A DNA stretch of 64,000 nt from positions 250,850 through 314,849 of the forward strand of contig NZ_FNHV01000008.1 of assembly GCF_900103585.1 (NCBI RefSeq). Reading direction: 5' to 3'. The position numbers and the translations under genes were made by a program. Positions 46,313 through 55,182 of the stretch are shown here, piece by piece (the stretch's first letter is position 1; every line of letters starts with the position of its first letter). The stretch is from Streptomyces sp. cf386 (GTDB taxonomy: Bacteria > Actinomycetota > Actinomycetes > Streptomycetales > Streptomycetaceae). Under the pieces are notes generated by a model. It did not search any database and was not told the origin of the DNA. It was given only the letters and a program-made list of their open reading frames with translations.

Positions 46313-47443
46313 TCAGCCGCTGAGGCGCACCGGCATGATCAGGTACTTGTAGGCCTCGTCCGCCTCCGCGTCCAACGCCGGCTTGCCGCTCAACAGCGCA
46401 GGCTTCGTGGACGTCGTGAACGACAGCTGGGCCACCGGGGAGTCGATGGCGCTCAGGCCGTCCAGCAGGAAGGTCGGGTTGAAGGCGATCGACACGTCGT
46501 CGCCCTCCAGCTGGGCGTCGACCCTTTCCACAGCCTGTGCGTCGTCGCTGGAACCGGCCTCCAGGATGAGCACGCCCTGCTCGAAGCTGAGCCGCACCGG
46601 GGTGTTGCGCTCGGCTACCAGGGCCACGCGCTTGACGGCCTCCACGAAGGGGGCGGTCTCGATCACCGCGACGCTGTTGAACTCCGTCGGGAACAGCGAG
46701 CGGTACTTGGGAAGGTCACCCTCCAGGAGACGGGTCGTCGTCCGACGACCGGCGCCCTCGAAACCGATCAAGCCCTCACCGGCGCCCGAGCCGGACAGCG
46801 CCAGGATGACGCTGTCGCCGCTCGTGAGCGCCTTGGCGGTGTCCAGGAGCGTCTTCGCGGGCACCAGGGCGACCGCGGACGCCTCCGGGTTCTCCGGCTT
46901 CCACAGGAACTCCCGGACCGCGAAGCGGTAGCGGTCGGTGGAAGCCAGCGTGACGGTGTCGCCCTCGATCTCGATGCGCACACCGGTGAGGACGGGCAGC
47001 GTGTCGTCGCGGCCGGCGGCGATGGCCACCTGGGCGGCCGCGGAGGCGAAGACCTCGCCGGGGACGGTGCCGGTCGCCGTCGGCATCTGCGGCAGCGCCG
47101 GGTACTCCTCCACAGGCAGGGTGTGGAGTGTGAATCGCGAGGAGCCGCAGACCACGGTCGCCCGTACACCGTCTGTGGAGATCTCCACCGGACGGTTGGG
47201 GAGAGCGCGGCAGATGTCGGCGAGCAGACGGCCGGAGACCAGGACCGTGCCCTCCTCGTCGACCTCCGTCTCCACCGACACCCGCGCGGAGACCTCGTAG
47301 TCGAAGCTGGACAGGCTCAGCTGGCCGTCCTCGGCCTTGAGGAGGAGGCCGGCGAGGACAGGCGCCGGCGGACGGGCCGGGAGGCTGCGCGCCGCCCAGG
47401 CCACTGCCTCCGCGAGTACGTCGCGTTCCACCCGGATCTTCAC
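46313..47443 (-). CDS. dnaN: DNA polymerase III sliding clamp (beta)
   Basis: A 376-residue clamp that tethers the replicative polymerase. Start GTG 47443 (VKIRVERDVL) with AGGAGG eight bases upstream; C-terminus YKYLIMPVRL is the clamp's standard end. A consensus DnaA box (TGTGGACAA, 46294-46302) follows its stop. Transcription runs leftward away from oriC. Confidence 0.97.
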   Translation of the reverse strand: MKIRVERDVLAEAVAWAARSLPARPPAPVLAGLLLKAEDGQLSLSSFDYEVSARVSVETEVDEEGTVLVSGRLLADICRALPNRPVEISTDGVRATVVCGSSRFTLHTLPVEEYPALPQMPTATGTVPGEVFASAAAQVAIAAGRDDTLPVLTGVRIEIEGDTVTLASTDRYRFAVREFLWKPENPEASAVALVPAKTLLDTAKALTSGDSVILALSGSGAGEGLIGFEGAGRRTTTRLLEGDLPKYRSLFPTEFNSVAVIETAPFVEAVKRVALVAERNTPVRLSFEQGVLILEAGSSDDAQAVERVDAQLEGDDVSIAFNPTFLLDGLSAIDSPVAQLSFTTSTKPALLSGKPALDAEADEAYKYLIMPVRLSG

Positions 47444-48245
47444 TGTTGCCGCCTCCTGCTGTTGCCGGCGCTTCTTCGGCCTGCCTGGCTTCGTCGTCTG
47501 TCTCGGTGTCGTCGGCCCCTGTGAGGGGAAGGACACCGGGGAACAGTCTGACGCACCCCACTGACAGTAGGTGCCTCTCGGGGTCAAGTCGTGACGAGGG
47601 GCAGCCGGGAGCCGGACAGCGAGTTGTGCACAGGACCCCCTTCGAAACGGATTCCCAGCTCTCTCTAGTTGGGAGTAGTAGTAGGGGCTGTGGATACCGT
47701 GGATAACCCCGTTTTCCCAGGTCAGAGCGGAGATTTTGTCCACGGGGCCTGTGGGCGGCGGCGGTGGACAACTAGGCATCTCTGTGGAGAACGGAAAGTT
47801 CTGCACACCCCATGCACAGCCTGAGGCGACTTCTCCCCAGCGCCGTCCCCAGCTTTACCCACCTTTCCCACAGCCCAACCCGGCATCCTTGTGTGACGCC
47901 TTTCACTCGACTCGGTGAGGAGGCGCGTCGTGTTGCCGAACAGTGGACAGCGGTGTGGAGAAGCTGGGGATCGCTGGGGACAACCGGCCCCAGCCTGTGG
48001 GTTGCCCGTGGACAACTTCATGCACAGCCTGTGGATCTCCGCTCTGTCCACAGTCTGTGGAGATCGTTTGTCCACGAATCCACACCCAGGTGACCTGGTC
48101 TGATGGTCTTTCAACAGGAGTCCCTGTGGACACAGTCTGGACAACTTCCCAGTCCCCAGGGTGTGGACGGGAAAAACTCACCGAATCTGTGGAGAGTGGC
48201 CGTAACCCGGCAGGTAATCGAACAGCCGACGTCCGCGACATGACG
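47444..48245. other. oriC: Chromosomal replication origin oriC
   Basis: The dnaN-dnaA gap is dense in DnaA boxes of the Streptomyces type. Clear ones: 47689-47697, 47698-47706, 47736-47744, 47763-47771, 47783-47791, 47954-47962, 47975-47983, 48007-48015, 48044-48052, 48068-48076, 48125-48133, 48136-48144, plus weaker ones at 48030, 48056 and 48162. The only near-exact forms are TTGTCCACG (47736, 48068) and CGTGGACAA (48007). Boxes left of 47,800 and right of 47,950 form two groups with a box-poor 150-base middle. No gene is present. Confidence 0.93.
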
Positions 48246-48281
48246 AAGGGCGCCCCCGGAATCTGCTCCGGGGGCGCCCTT
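48246..48281 (-). terminator. dnaA terminator
   Basis: A 15-bp perfect stem (48246-48260 with 48267-48281), loop ATCTGC, 43 bases after the dnaA stop. It shields oriC from dnaA transcription. Confidence 0.85.
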
Positions 48282-48324
48282 GGGGTCGTACGACGGGCTC
48301 TTCAGGCCGTCTCGGCCGGCTCCG

Positions 48325-50223
48325 TCAGCCGTTCTTGATGCGGTTGGTGAGCTCGGTGACCTGGTTGTAGATGGAGCGTCGCTCGGCCATCAGATTGCGG
48401 ATCTTGCGGTCGGCGTGCATCACGGTGGTGTGGTCGCGGCCGCCGAACAGCGCGCCGATCTTCGGCAGCGAGAGATCCGTCAGCTCACGGCAGAGGTACA
48501 TGGCGATCTGGCGGGCCGTGACCAGCTGACGGCCGCGGGAGCTGCCGCACAGGTCCTCGACCGTGAGGCCGAAGTAGTCGGCCGTGGCGCTCATGATGGC
48601 CGTCGAGGTGATCTCCGGCGTCGCGTCGTCCCCGCCGGGGATCAGGTCCTTGAGGACGATCTCCGTGAGGCCCAGGTCGACCGGTTGCCGGTTGAGCGAC
48701 GCGAACGCCGTCACCCGGATCAGCGCGCCCTCCAGCTCGCGGATGTTGCGCGAGATGCGGGAGGCGATGAACTCCAGTACCTCTGGCGGGGCGTTGAGCT
48801 GCTCCTGGACCGCTTTTTTGCGCAGGATCGCGATACGCGTCTCCAGCTCGGGCGGCTGGACGTCGGTGATCAGGCCCCACTCGAAACGGTTCCGCAGCCG
48901 GTCCTCCAGTGTGACCAGCTGCTTGGGCGGCCGGTCGCTGGAGAGCACGATCTGCTTGTTGGCGTTGTGGAGCGTGTTGAAGGTGTGGAAGAACTCCTCC
49001 TGCGTCGACTCCTTGTCCGCGAGGAACTGGATGTCGTCGACGAGCAGGATGTCCATCTCGCGGTAGCGCTTGCGGAAGCTGTCGCCCTTGCCGTCGCGGA
49101 TGGAGTTGATGAATTCGTTGGTGAACTCCTCGGAGCTCACGTAGCGCACGCGCGTGCCCGGGTAGAGGCTGCGCGCGTAGTGCCCGATGGCGTGCAGCAG
49201 GTGCGTCTTGCCGAGGCCGGACTCCCCATAGATGAAGAGGGGGTTGTAGGCCTTCGCCGGTGCCTCGGCGACGGCGACCGCGGCCGCGTGCGCGAAGCGG
49301 TTGGAGGCGCCGATGACGAACGTGTCGAAGAGGTACTTCGGGTTCAGTCGCGCGGTCGGTTCGCCGGGGCCGGACGCCGGGGCGGGCTGTGCGGCCAGCG
49401 GGCCGGGGGCGCCGGTGGTCGGCAGGTTCCCGCCGACGGGGCCGCCGCGGTGCACATGACCGGAGCCGGTGGGCGGCTCGGAATGGTCGCGGCGGGCGTC
49501 GCGGTCGTAGTCGGGGCGGGGGCGGTCGTAGTCGGAGCGCGGCTGGTCGTAGTCCGGCCGCTGCTGCTCGTAGTCGGGGCGGTGTCCGTCGTACGACGAC
49601 CGCTCCATCGGCTGCGGGCGATAGTCCTGGGTGGGCGCGCCGTAGGAGTCCTGTGGGTAGGGCTCCTGCGAGGGCGAGGCGTACGGGTCCCGCTCGGGGA
49701 AGCCGAGTCGCTGCTGCTGCCAGCTGTATTCGTCCTGTGTCGGGCGCGGCCAGCTGCCGGGTGCGGGCTCGGGGCGCTGGTACTCGCTCGGGTAGGCGGG
49801 GCGTGCGGTGGGCAGCGGGTCGGCGGGGGCGCCGGTGTGGCGGTCGTCGGCGCGGTGGCGGCCGTAGCCCTCGTACGAGGGGAGTTCGGGCTCCTCGTAG
49901 CGGGGCTGGGGTGGGGCGGGGGGCAGCGGTGGGGCCGGGGGTTCGCCGGCGGAGTCGTCGACGGTGATCGCAATGCGGATCGGGCGGCCGCACTCGCGGC
50001 TGAGGGTCTCGCTGACGATGGGGGCCAGTCGGCCCTCAAGTACGCCCTTCGCGAATTCGTTCGGTACGGCGAGCAGGGCGGTGTCGGCGACCAGCGCGAG
50101 GGGCTGGCAGCGCCGGATCCAGTGTTCGTCCTTGACCTCGACCCCCTGTGCGCGGCCCTCACCGAGAAGCTGCTCCAGTACTCGTGGCCACACTGCGGCA
50201 AGATCGGCAGGTACGTCAGCCAC
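48325..50223 (-). CDS. dnaA: Replication initiator DnaA
   Basis: A 632-residue initiator. Domain I at the N-terminus (VWPRVLEQLLGEG); a very long domain II (about 105-285), Pro-rich with repeated RPDYDQPRSDYDRPRPDYDR units; domain III AAA+ with Walker A GESGLGKTH and Walker B LLVDDIQFL; domain IV with the DnaA-box-binding GRDHTTVMHADRK. The GTG start at 50223 fits known Streptomyces DnaA. Confidence 0.97.
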   Translation of the reverse strand: MADVPADLAAVWPRVLEQLLGEGRAQGVEVKDEHWIRRCQPLALVADTALLAVPNEFAKGVLEGRLAPIVSETLSRECGRPIRIAITVDDSAGEPPAPPLPPAPPQPRYEEPELPSYEGYGRHRADDRHTGAPADPLPTARPAYPSEYQRPEPAPGSWPRPTQDEYSWQQQRLGFPERDPYASPSQEPYPQDSYGAPTQDYRPQPMERSSYDGHRPDYEQQRPDYDQPRSDYDRPRPDYDRDARRDHSEPPTGSGHVHRGGPVGGNLPTTGAPGPLAAQPAPASGPGEPTARLNPKYLFDTFVIGASNRFAHAAAVAVAEAPAKAYNPLFIYGESGLGKTHLLHAIGHYARSLYPGTRVRYVSSEEFTNEFINSIRDGKGDSFRKRYREMDILLVDDIQFLADKESTQEEFFHTFNTLHNANKQIVLSSDRPPKQLVTLEDRLRNRFEWGLITDVQPPELETRIAILRKKAVQEQLNAPPEVLEFIASRISRNIRELEGALIRVTAFASLNRQPVDLGLTEIVLKDLIPGGDDATPEITSTAIMSATADYFGLTVEDLCGSSRGRQLVTARQIAMYLCRELTDLSLPKIGALFGGRDHTTVMHADRKIRNLMAERRSIYNQVTELTNRIKNG

Positions 50224-50606
50224 AGGGCACGCTCTCTCACGGGTCCCACGAACGTGTGATTGTGGGACGGTTCGGGATTCAGATCGGGTGGAGCCAGAAT
50301 CAGGGGGACAAGGGAACGAATCGGAGTTCAGCCACGGTAGTCAGGGCGGCGGGTGCGGTTCAAGTTGTTGTCCCCAGGCTGTGGATAGTGTCTCCCCGTG
50401 ACCTCTGGTTTGACCGGATGGCGTAGCCGCGCGTACCGTAACCAGGTCGAGTTGTCGATGGCTGCTGCCGCCTGCCTCCGATGGGCACAGATCGCGTCAA
50501 GGTGATCGGTAAGCGGTGCACACGGGCGTAACGCGAGCTACTCGTGGGCGCACGGTGACAGCCAGGACGGCACCCGCAAACCCCGATTTATCTCTGGAGC
50601 CCCCGA
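50224..50606. other. Divergent dnaA-rpmH promoter region
   Basis: The dnaA leader contains an inverted repeat GTCCCAC (50243-50249) / GTGGGAC (50262-50268), 20 bases from the dnaA start. Two DnaA-like boxes, TTGTCCCCA and TGTGGATAG, lie together at about 50373-50391, consistent with DnaA autoregulation. Promoter hexamers are not clear. Confidence 0.55.
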
Positions 50607-50744
50607 GTGAGCAAGCGCACCTTCCAGCCGAACAACCGTCGTCGCGCGAAGACCCACGGCTTCCGCCTGCGGATGCGTACGCGTGCCGGTCGCGCGATTC
50701 TCGCGAACCGCCGTAGCAAGGGTCGCGCCAGCCTGTCCGCCTGA
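50607..50744 (+). CDS. rpmH: 50S ribosomal protein L34
   Basis: 45 codons from GTG 50607 (SKRTFQPNNRRRAKTHGFRLR) to TGA 50742. CTGGAG is nine bases upstream. The highly basic sequence is the universal L34. It is the first gene of the rightward rpmH-rnpA-yidD-yidC set. Confidence 0.97.
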   Translation: MSKRTFQPNNRRRAKTHGFRLRMRTRAGRAILANRRSKGRASLSA

Positions 50745-50765
50745 TCCTGATCAGGTCATGACGTC

Positions 50766-51137
50766 GTGCTGCCTACCGAGCATCGGCTGAGGCGGCGCGA
50801 AGACTTCGCGACCGCAGTACGACGAGGGCGCCGGGCCGGTCGCCCGTCCCTCGTCGTCCATCTTCGTAGCGGTGCCACGGACCCGCACGCGCCTGGGGAG
50901 AGCGCTCCCCCGACGCGTGCGGGTTTCGTCGTGAGCAAGGCTGTGGGCGGTGCGGTCGTGCGGAACAAGGTGAAGCGCAGGCTTCGCCATCTGATGCGCG
51001 ACCGAGTGGACCTGCTGCCCCCCGGTAGCCTGGTAGTCGTACGAGCGCTGCCCGGTGCGGGTGACGCCGACCATGCACAGCTGGCCCGAGACCTGGATGC
51101 CGCTCTGCAGCGGCTGCTGGGAGGGGGCGCGCGATGA
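50766..51137 (+). CDS. rnpA: Ribonuclease P protein component
   Basis: A 123-residue basic protein that binds RNase P RNA for tRNA 5' maturation. The RNR signature is AVVRNKVKRRLRHLMR. Start GTG 50766 lies 21 bases after rpmH. Its stop overlaps the yidD ATG (ATGA). Confidence 0.95.
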   Translation: MLPTEHRLRRREDFATAVRRGRRAGRPSLVVHLRSGATDPHAPGESAPPTRAGFVVSKAVGGAVVRNKVKRRLRHLMRDRVDLLPPGSLVVVRALPGAGDADHAQLARDLDAALQRLLGGGAR

Positions 51138-51487
51138 AGTACCCACTGCTGGCCCTGATCAAGCTGTACCAGTGGACGATCAGTCCGCTGCTCGGGCCGG
51201 TGTGCAAGTACTACCCGTCGTGCTCCCACTATGGGTATACGGCCATCGACCGGCACGGTGCGATCAAGGGCACGGCGCTCACCGCCTGGCGCATCCTGCG
51301 GTGCAACCCGTGGTCGCTGGGTGGTGTGGACCATGTCCCGCCGCGCAAGCGTCCGCGCTGGCACGAGATGCTGCGCAATGCGTGGCGTGCACGGAAGGGC
51401 GGGCCCTCCGCCGCCGAAACGGCCATCGAAGGGAATGTTCCTTCGAGCCCGGCCGCAGAGACCCCGTCCCATGTCCAAGGAGCATGA
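51134..51487 (+). CDS. yidD: YidD membrane protein insertion factor
   Basis: 117 residues with the typical CKYYPSCSHYGYTAIDRHG cysteine motif and NPWSLGGVDHVP. It helps YidC insert membrane proteins. The last 30 residues are a variable polar tail. Confidence 0.95.
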   Translation: MKYPLLALIKLYQWTISPLLGPVCKYYPSCSHYGYTAIDRHGAIKGTALTAWRILRCNPWSLGGVDHVPPRKRPRWHEMLRNAWRARKGGPSAAETAIEGNVPSSPAAETPSHVQGA

Positions 51488-51490
51488 TTA

Positions 51491-52762
51491 GTGGACACGA
51501 TTGCCAGCCTCTTCAGCTTCATCACGACACCCGTTTCCTGGGTCATCGTCCAGTTCCACTCGGTGTACGGCGCCATCTTCGGCGATAACACCGGGTGGGC
51601 CTGGGGCCTGTCCATCGTGTCCCTGGTGATTCTGATCCGTATCTGCCTGATCCCGCTCTTCGTGAAGCAGATCAAGGCGACCCGGGCCATGCAAACGCTG
51701 CAGCCCGAGATGAAGAAGATCCAGGAGCGCTACAAGAACGACAAGCAGCGCCAGTCCGAAGAGATGATGAAGCTGTACAAGGAGACGGGCACCAACCCGC
51801 TCTCCTCGTGCCTTCCCATCCTGGCGCAGTCGCCGTTCTTCTTCGCCCTGTACCACGTGCTCAACAGCATCGCGAACAACGAGACCATCGGGGTGATCAA
51901 CGAGAGTCTGCTGAAGAGTGCGCAGGAAGCGCACATCTTCGGGGCTCCGCTGGCCGCGAAGTTCACTGACAGCGCTTCTGACGTCGCCGCGCTCAATGCC
52001 TCGCTGATCACTGTCCGCATCGTCACCGCGGTCATGATCGTCCTGATGTCGGCGTCGCAGTTCTACACGCAGCGTCAGCTGATGACGAAGAACGTCGACA
52101 CCACGGTGAAGACGCCGTTCATGCAGCAGCAGAAGATGCTGATGTACATCTTCCCGGTCATGTTCGCCGTTTTCGGTATCAACTTCCCGGTCGGTGTCCT
52201 CGTCTACTGGCTGACCACCAACGTGTGGACCATGGGCCAGCAGATGTACGTCATCCGCAACAACCCGACTCCGGGTTCCAAGGCCCAGGCCGCGTACCTG
52301 GAGCGCCTGCACAAGCACGTCACGAACCACGGCAAGACGCGTGGCCGCGGTGAGAAGGCCATCGTCAAGGCGATCGTGGCCAAGGGCCGTGACCGTAACG
52401 AGTACGAGCGCAAGTTCATCAACGGCCTGACCAAGTCGGGTCTCGCGGCGCAGGCCGACGGCACTGTGATCAAGAGCGAGGGCGCTGTCGCCACTCTGGC
52501 CGAGGACGGTACGCCGACCGCCGCGGGTGCCCCCAAGCGCCAGCAGCCGAAGCGGCAGAGCAAGTCCCAGCGTCAGTCCGGCGGTGCGAAGCAGGGCGAT
52601 GAGCCGACCTCGCTCAAGAAGTCCGACGACGAGCCCGAGGACGCCAAGCCGGACGCTGCCAAGAAGGCCGCGCAGAAGCCTGGCAGCGGTACCCGCAGCA
52701 AGGCCCAGTCCGGGCAGCGCAAGGGCGGTCCGCAGCGCCCCAAGTCCCCGTCCAAGAAGTAA
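51491..52762 (+). CDS. yidC: YidC/Oxa1 membrane protein insertase
   Basis: A 423-residue insertase of the Gram-positive type, lacking the large periplasmic domain. Five hydrophobic segments, with the YidC core LVILIRICLIPLFVKQIK and ILAQSPFFFALYHVL. The C-terminal 130 residues are Lys/Gln/Ser-rich and cytoplasmic, likely ribosome-contacting. Start GTG lies 3 bases after yidD. Confidence 0.95.
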   Translation: MDTIASLFSFITTPVSWVIVQFHSVYGAIFGDNTGWAWGLSIVSLVILIRICLIPLFVKQIKATRAMQTLQPEMKKIQERYKNDKQRQSEEMMKLYKETGTNPLSSCLPILAQSPFFFALYHVLNSIANNETIGVINESLLKSAQEAHIFGAPLAAKFTDSASDVAALNASLITVRIVTAVMIVLMSASQFYTQRQLMTKNVDTTVKTPFMQQQKMLMYIFPVMFAVFGINFPVGVLVYWLTTNVWTMGQQMYVIRNNPTPGSKAQAAYLERLHKHVTNHGKTRGRGEKAIVKAIVAKGRDRNEYERKFINGLTKSGLAAQADGTVIKSEGAVATLAEDGTPTAAGAPKRQQPKRQSKSQRQSGGAKQGDEPTSLKKSDDEPEDAKPDAAKKAAQKPGSGTRSKAQSGQRKGGPQRPKSPSKK

Positions 52763-52777
52763 GAAGGAGTCCATCCC

Positions 52778-53290
52778 GTGACGGAAGGCACCACCTCCGC
52801 CGCTGCCGAGGGTGTAGACACCCTCTCCCGCCTGGAGCAGGAGGGCGAGATCGCGGCGGACTACCTTGAGGGTCTGCTCGACATCGCCGATCTCGACGGC
52901 GACATCGACATGGACGTCGAGGCTGACCGCGCCGCTGTCTCGATCATCAGCGACTCGGGGAGCCGAGACCTGCAGAAGCTGGTCGGGCGTGACGGCGAGG
53001 TGCTGGAGGCGCTGCAGGAGCTCACGCGCCTGGCCGTGCACCGGGAGACCGGGGATCGCAGTCGCCTGATGCTGGACATCGCGGGCTACCGGGCCCAGAA
53101 GCGTGCCGAGCTCTCCGAGCTGGGCGCCAAGGCCGCCGCTGAGGTGAAGAACACCGGTGAGCCCGTGAAGCTGAAGCCGATGACGCCGTTCGAGCGCAAG
53201 GTTGTGCACGACGCGGTGAAGACGGCGGGTCTGCGTAGTGAGTCCGAAGGCGAGGAGCCGCAGCGGTTCGTCGTTGTGCTTCCCGCCTGA
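52778..53290 (+). CDS. jag: Jag/KhpB RNA-binding protein (KH-R3H)
   Basis: 170 residues. A KH domain (SRDLQKLVGRDGEVLEALQEL) is followed by R3H (MTPFERKVVHDAVKTAGL). It probably works with KhpA on small or messenger RNAs. GTG 52778 follows AAGGAG, 15 bases after yidC. Confidence 0.93.
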   Translation: MTEGTTSAAAEGVDTLSRLEQEGEIAADYLEGLLDIADLDGDIDMDVEADRAAVSIISDSGSRDLQKLVGRDGEVLEALQELTRLAVHRETGDRSRLMLDIAGYRAQKRAELSELGAKAAAEVKNTGEPVKLKPMTPFERKVVHDAVKTAGLRSESEGEEPQRFVVVLPA

Positions 53291-53309
53291 TCGGCCCGTA
53301 CGTTTCCTC

Positions 53310-53337
53310 CGGCCCCGTCTGTCCGCAGGCGGGGCCG
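53310..53337 (+). terminator. Terminator after jag
   Basis: A 12-bp stem (CGGCCCCGTCTG with CAGGCGGGGCCG, one G-U) and a 4-base loop, 20 bases after the jag stop; AACTTTG follows. It suggests rsmG has a separate promoter. Confidence 0.65.
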
Positions 53338-53416
53338 AACTTTGTCAGCCTGTTAGTTCTGTTGGTTCTGGTGGTCGGCGCCCAAGGCGTCGGCGCGGTA
53401 CGGAAGGACGGTCCCC

Positions 53417-54133
53417 GTGACGGAGGCAGCGGAGCTTCCCCCTGTGCCCGAGCAGGCACGTGAGGTGTTCGGCGATCGCTACGCTGATGCGGTCCGCTAC
53501 GCCGAACTGCTCGCTGAGGCGGGTGTGCAGCGCGGGCTGATCGGCCCGCGTGAGGTGCCCCGCCTGTGGGAGCGGCACCTGCTGAACTGTGCGGTGCTCT
53601 CCGAGGTCGTGCCGGAGGGGGTGACCGTGTGCGATGTGGGCTCGGGCGCCGGCCTGCCTGGCATTCCTCTGGCCCTTGTCCGGGAGGACCTGAAGATCAC
53701 GCTGCTTGAGCCACTGCTACGGCGCACCAACTTCCTGACCGAGGTGGTGGAACTGTTGGGCCTCGATCACGTGACGGTGGTGCGCGGCCGTGCCGAGGAG
53801 GTCATGGGGAAGCTGACGCCGGTGCACGTTGTCACCGCCCGAGCCGTGGCGCCGCTGGACCGACTGGCCACCTGGGGAATCCCTCTACTGCGACCGTACG
53901 GCGAGATGCTCGCCCTCAAGGGTGACGCCGCTGAAGAGGAGCTCAAGAGCGCCGCCACGGCGCTGAGCAGGCTCGGCGCTGTGGAGACGTCCATCCTGCA
54001 TGTGGGCGAGGGAGTAGTGGATCCGATGTCCACCGTCGTCCGCGTGGAAGTCGGGGAGAGCCCGGGAGGTGTGCGCTTCGCAGCGAAGCGTGCGAAGGCT
54101 GCCCGGTCGACCCGGACACGGCGCAGGCGCTGA
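53417..54133 (+). CDS. rsmG: 16S rRNA m7G methyltransferase RsmG
   Basis: 238 residues. SAM-binding motif CDVGSGAGLPGIPLAL, and ITLLEPLLRRTNFLTEV as motif II. It methylates G527 (E. coli numbering) of 16S rRNA; loss gives low-level streptomycin resistance and raised antibiotic production in Streptomyces. The frame is intact. The C-terminal 20 residues are Arg/Lys-rich. Confidence 0.95.
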   Translation: MTEAAELPPVPEQAREVFGDRYADAVRYAELLAEAGVQRGLIGPREVPRLWERHLLNCAVLSEVVPEGVTVCDVGSGAGLPGIPLALVREDLKITLLEPLLRRTNFLTEVVELLGLDHVTVVRGRAEEVMGKLTPVHVVTARAVAPLDRLATWGIPLLRPYGEMLALKGDAAEEELKSAATALSRLGAVETSILHVGEGVVDPMSTVVRVEVGESPGGVRFAAKRAKAARSTRTRRRR

Positions 54134-54169
54134 CGGAAGCCAAGCGCCTCGTATCGCCTTCTGCGTAAA

Positions 54170-54213
54170 AGAGGTGCCCTTCCCGGGAGTTATTCCCTGG
54201 GGCGGGCACCTCT
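54170..54213 (+). terminator. rsmG terminator
   Basis: Outer 10-bp stem AGAGGTGCCC (54170-54179) with 54204-54213, further inner pairing (GGGA/TCCC), then CCTTTATGTTT. It ends rsmG and faces the convergent secreted protein gene. Confidence 0.7.
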
Positions 54214-54252
54214 CCTTTATGTTTCCGGACTCCTGATCAACAGGCCCCGAAT

Positions 54253-54594
54253 TTACCGGTTCTTGCAGTAGTCCGGAGCCGCGGAGATGGACCGGCAGAC
54301 CTTCTTGATGGTCACAGTGCCACCGTCACCACTGTACGTCGTGGTGCCCTTACCCTTCTTGTTCCACAGGGTGAAGATCTTGTCGCCATGGCCGCTGCGG
54401 GTGTACTGCACGTAGACCTCGTTGCCGTCGTCGCCAAGGTCCTTGACGGCGGCAACGCCATGGTCACTGCTGGTGCGGTACCCGTGTCCCCAGATGGCCT
54501 TGACGTCCTGGTCGGCGAAGGCCGGCGTGGTGACGGTCAGCATTCCGACGCCGATGAAAATGGAAGCCGCGCGTGCGAAGTTCCTGCTCTTCAT
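54253..54594 (-). CDS. Small secreted protein, not recognised
   Basis: 113 residues with a clean signal peptide (ASIFIGVGMLTVTTPAFA, cut before DQDVKAI). The mature part of about 86 residues is probably beta-rich, with two C-terminal cysteines (KVCRSISAAPDYCKNR) able to form a disulfide. GGGGAAC precedes ATG 54594. It interrupts the otherwise conserved rsmG-parA pair, and its flanks are AT-rich by the standard of this window, which suggests a later insertion. Confidence 0.65.
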   Translation of the reverse strand: MKSRNFARAASIFIGVGMLTVTTPAFADQDVKAIWGHGYRTSSDHGVAAVKDLGDDGNEVYVQYTRSGHGDKIFTLWNKKGKGTTTYSGDGGTVTIKKVCRSISAAPDYCKNR

Positions 54595-55182
54595 GGTGTT
54601 CCCCGTAATGTCTTGCTTTTGGTCAATGTTCAATGAAGCGGAAAGCGTGCGAATGTACTACCCCGTAAATAGGGCCGGATTGGTCGACGTCCGGTGCCCC
54701 CCGTTTCATTTCACACCATACCTCGTTGATTCGTCGGCGAAATTTGCACGTTAAATACCTTGAGGTGCATTTGAGCTGTATAGCGCGAGGGTCATTCTGC
54801 CGGAATGATCACCATCATCCCCCCTGTGGGGAGGCGGGGGCTGTGGCAGATGTCTCACATGTGACCCTCGGGAGGGGGTGGTGACCCCGTTTGGCGCTCA
54901 GGGTGTACTCCGTAAAAGGGCGTAAAACTACCCAGGATGGAGTGTCGTGAAGTATTTCAGGATGACGCTGGCATCGTGTTTCACGTGAAACGTCGCTCAC
55001 TGCTGCACGGGATCATCAGCCGCGGCCGCGCTGCGGCCGAACCTCGCGACCGACAACCCCTTGGTTCTCTCGGAGAGGATCCTCCTGATGACACTCCGTC
55101 CCCCTTGAGGGGCACGGAGTTGTCCACAGAGGTGGATTTCTCCACAGAACAACAGGCCTCACTGGTTCACCACCCCGAAGAC
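54595..55182. other. parA upstream region with a consensus parS
   Basis: An AT-richer stretch (54600-54780) followed by the parA regulatory region. The consensus parS at 54978-54991 lies here. The parA frame is open from 54937, so an N-terminally longer ParA is possible. The sequences TTGTCCACAGAGG and TCTCCACAGAAC (about 55120-55150) are weak DnaA-like boxes. Confidence 0.55.
54978..54991. other. parS: parS (consensus)
   Basis: An exact GTTTCACGTGAAAC, 192 bases before the chosen parA start and inside the longer open frame, where it would encode FHVK. Confidence 0.92.

Noticed and set aside
45011..47524. An 837-codon plus-strand frame
   Set aside because: Antisense shadow of recF, gnd and dnaN; no family features.
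47812..48338. Frames inside oriC
   Set aside because: They are built from DnaA-box words and have no coding features.
49147..49158. CACGCGCGTGCC in dnaA as a seventh copy of the oriented motif
   Set aside because: It is one CG unit shorter and encodes a different, conserved peptide.
49389..49967. Arg/Gly-rich plus frame opposite dnaA domain II
   Set aside because: Antisense to the Pro/Asp/Tyr repeats of DnaA domain II.
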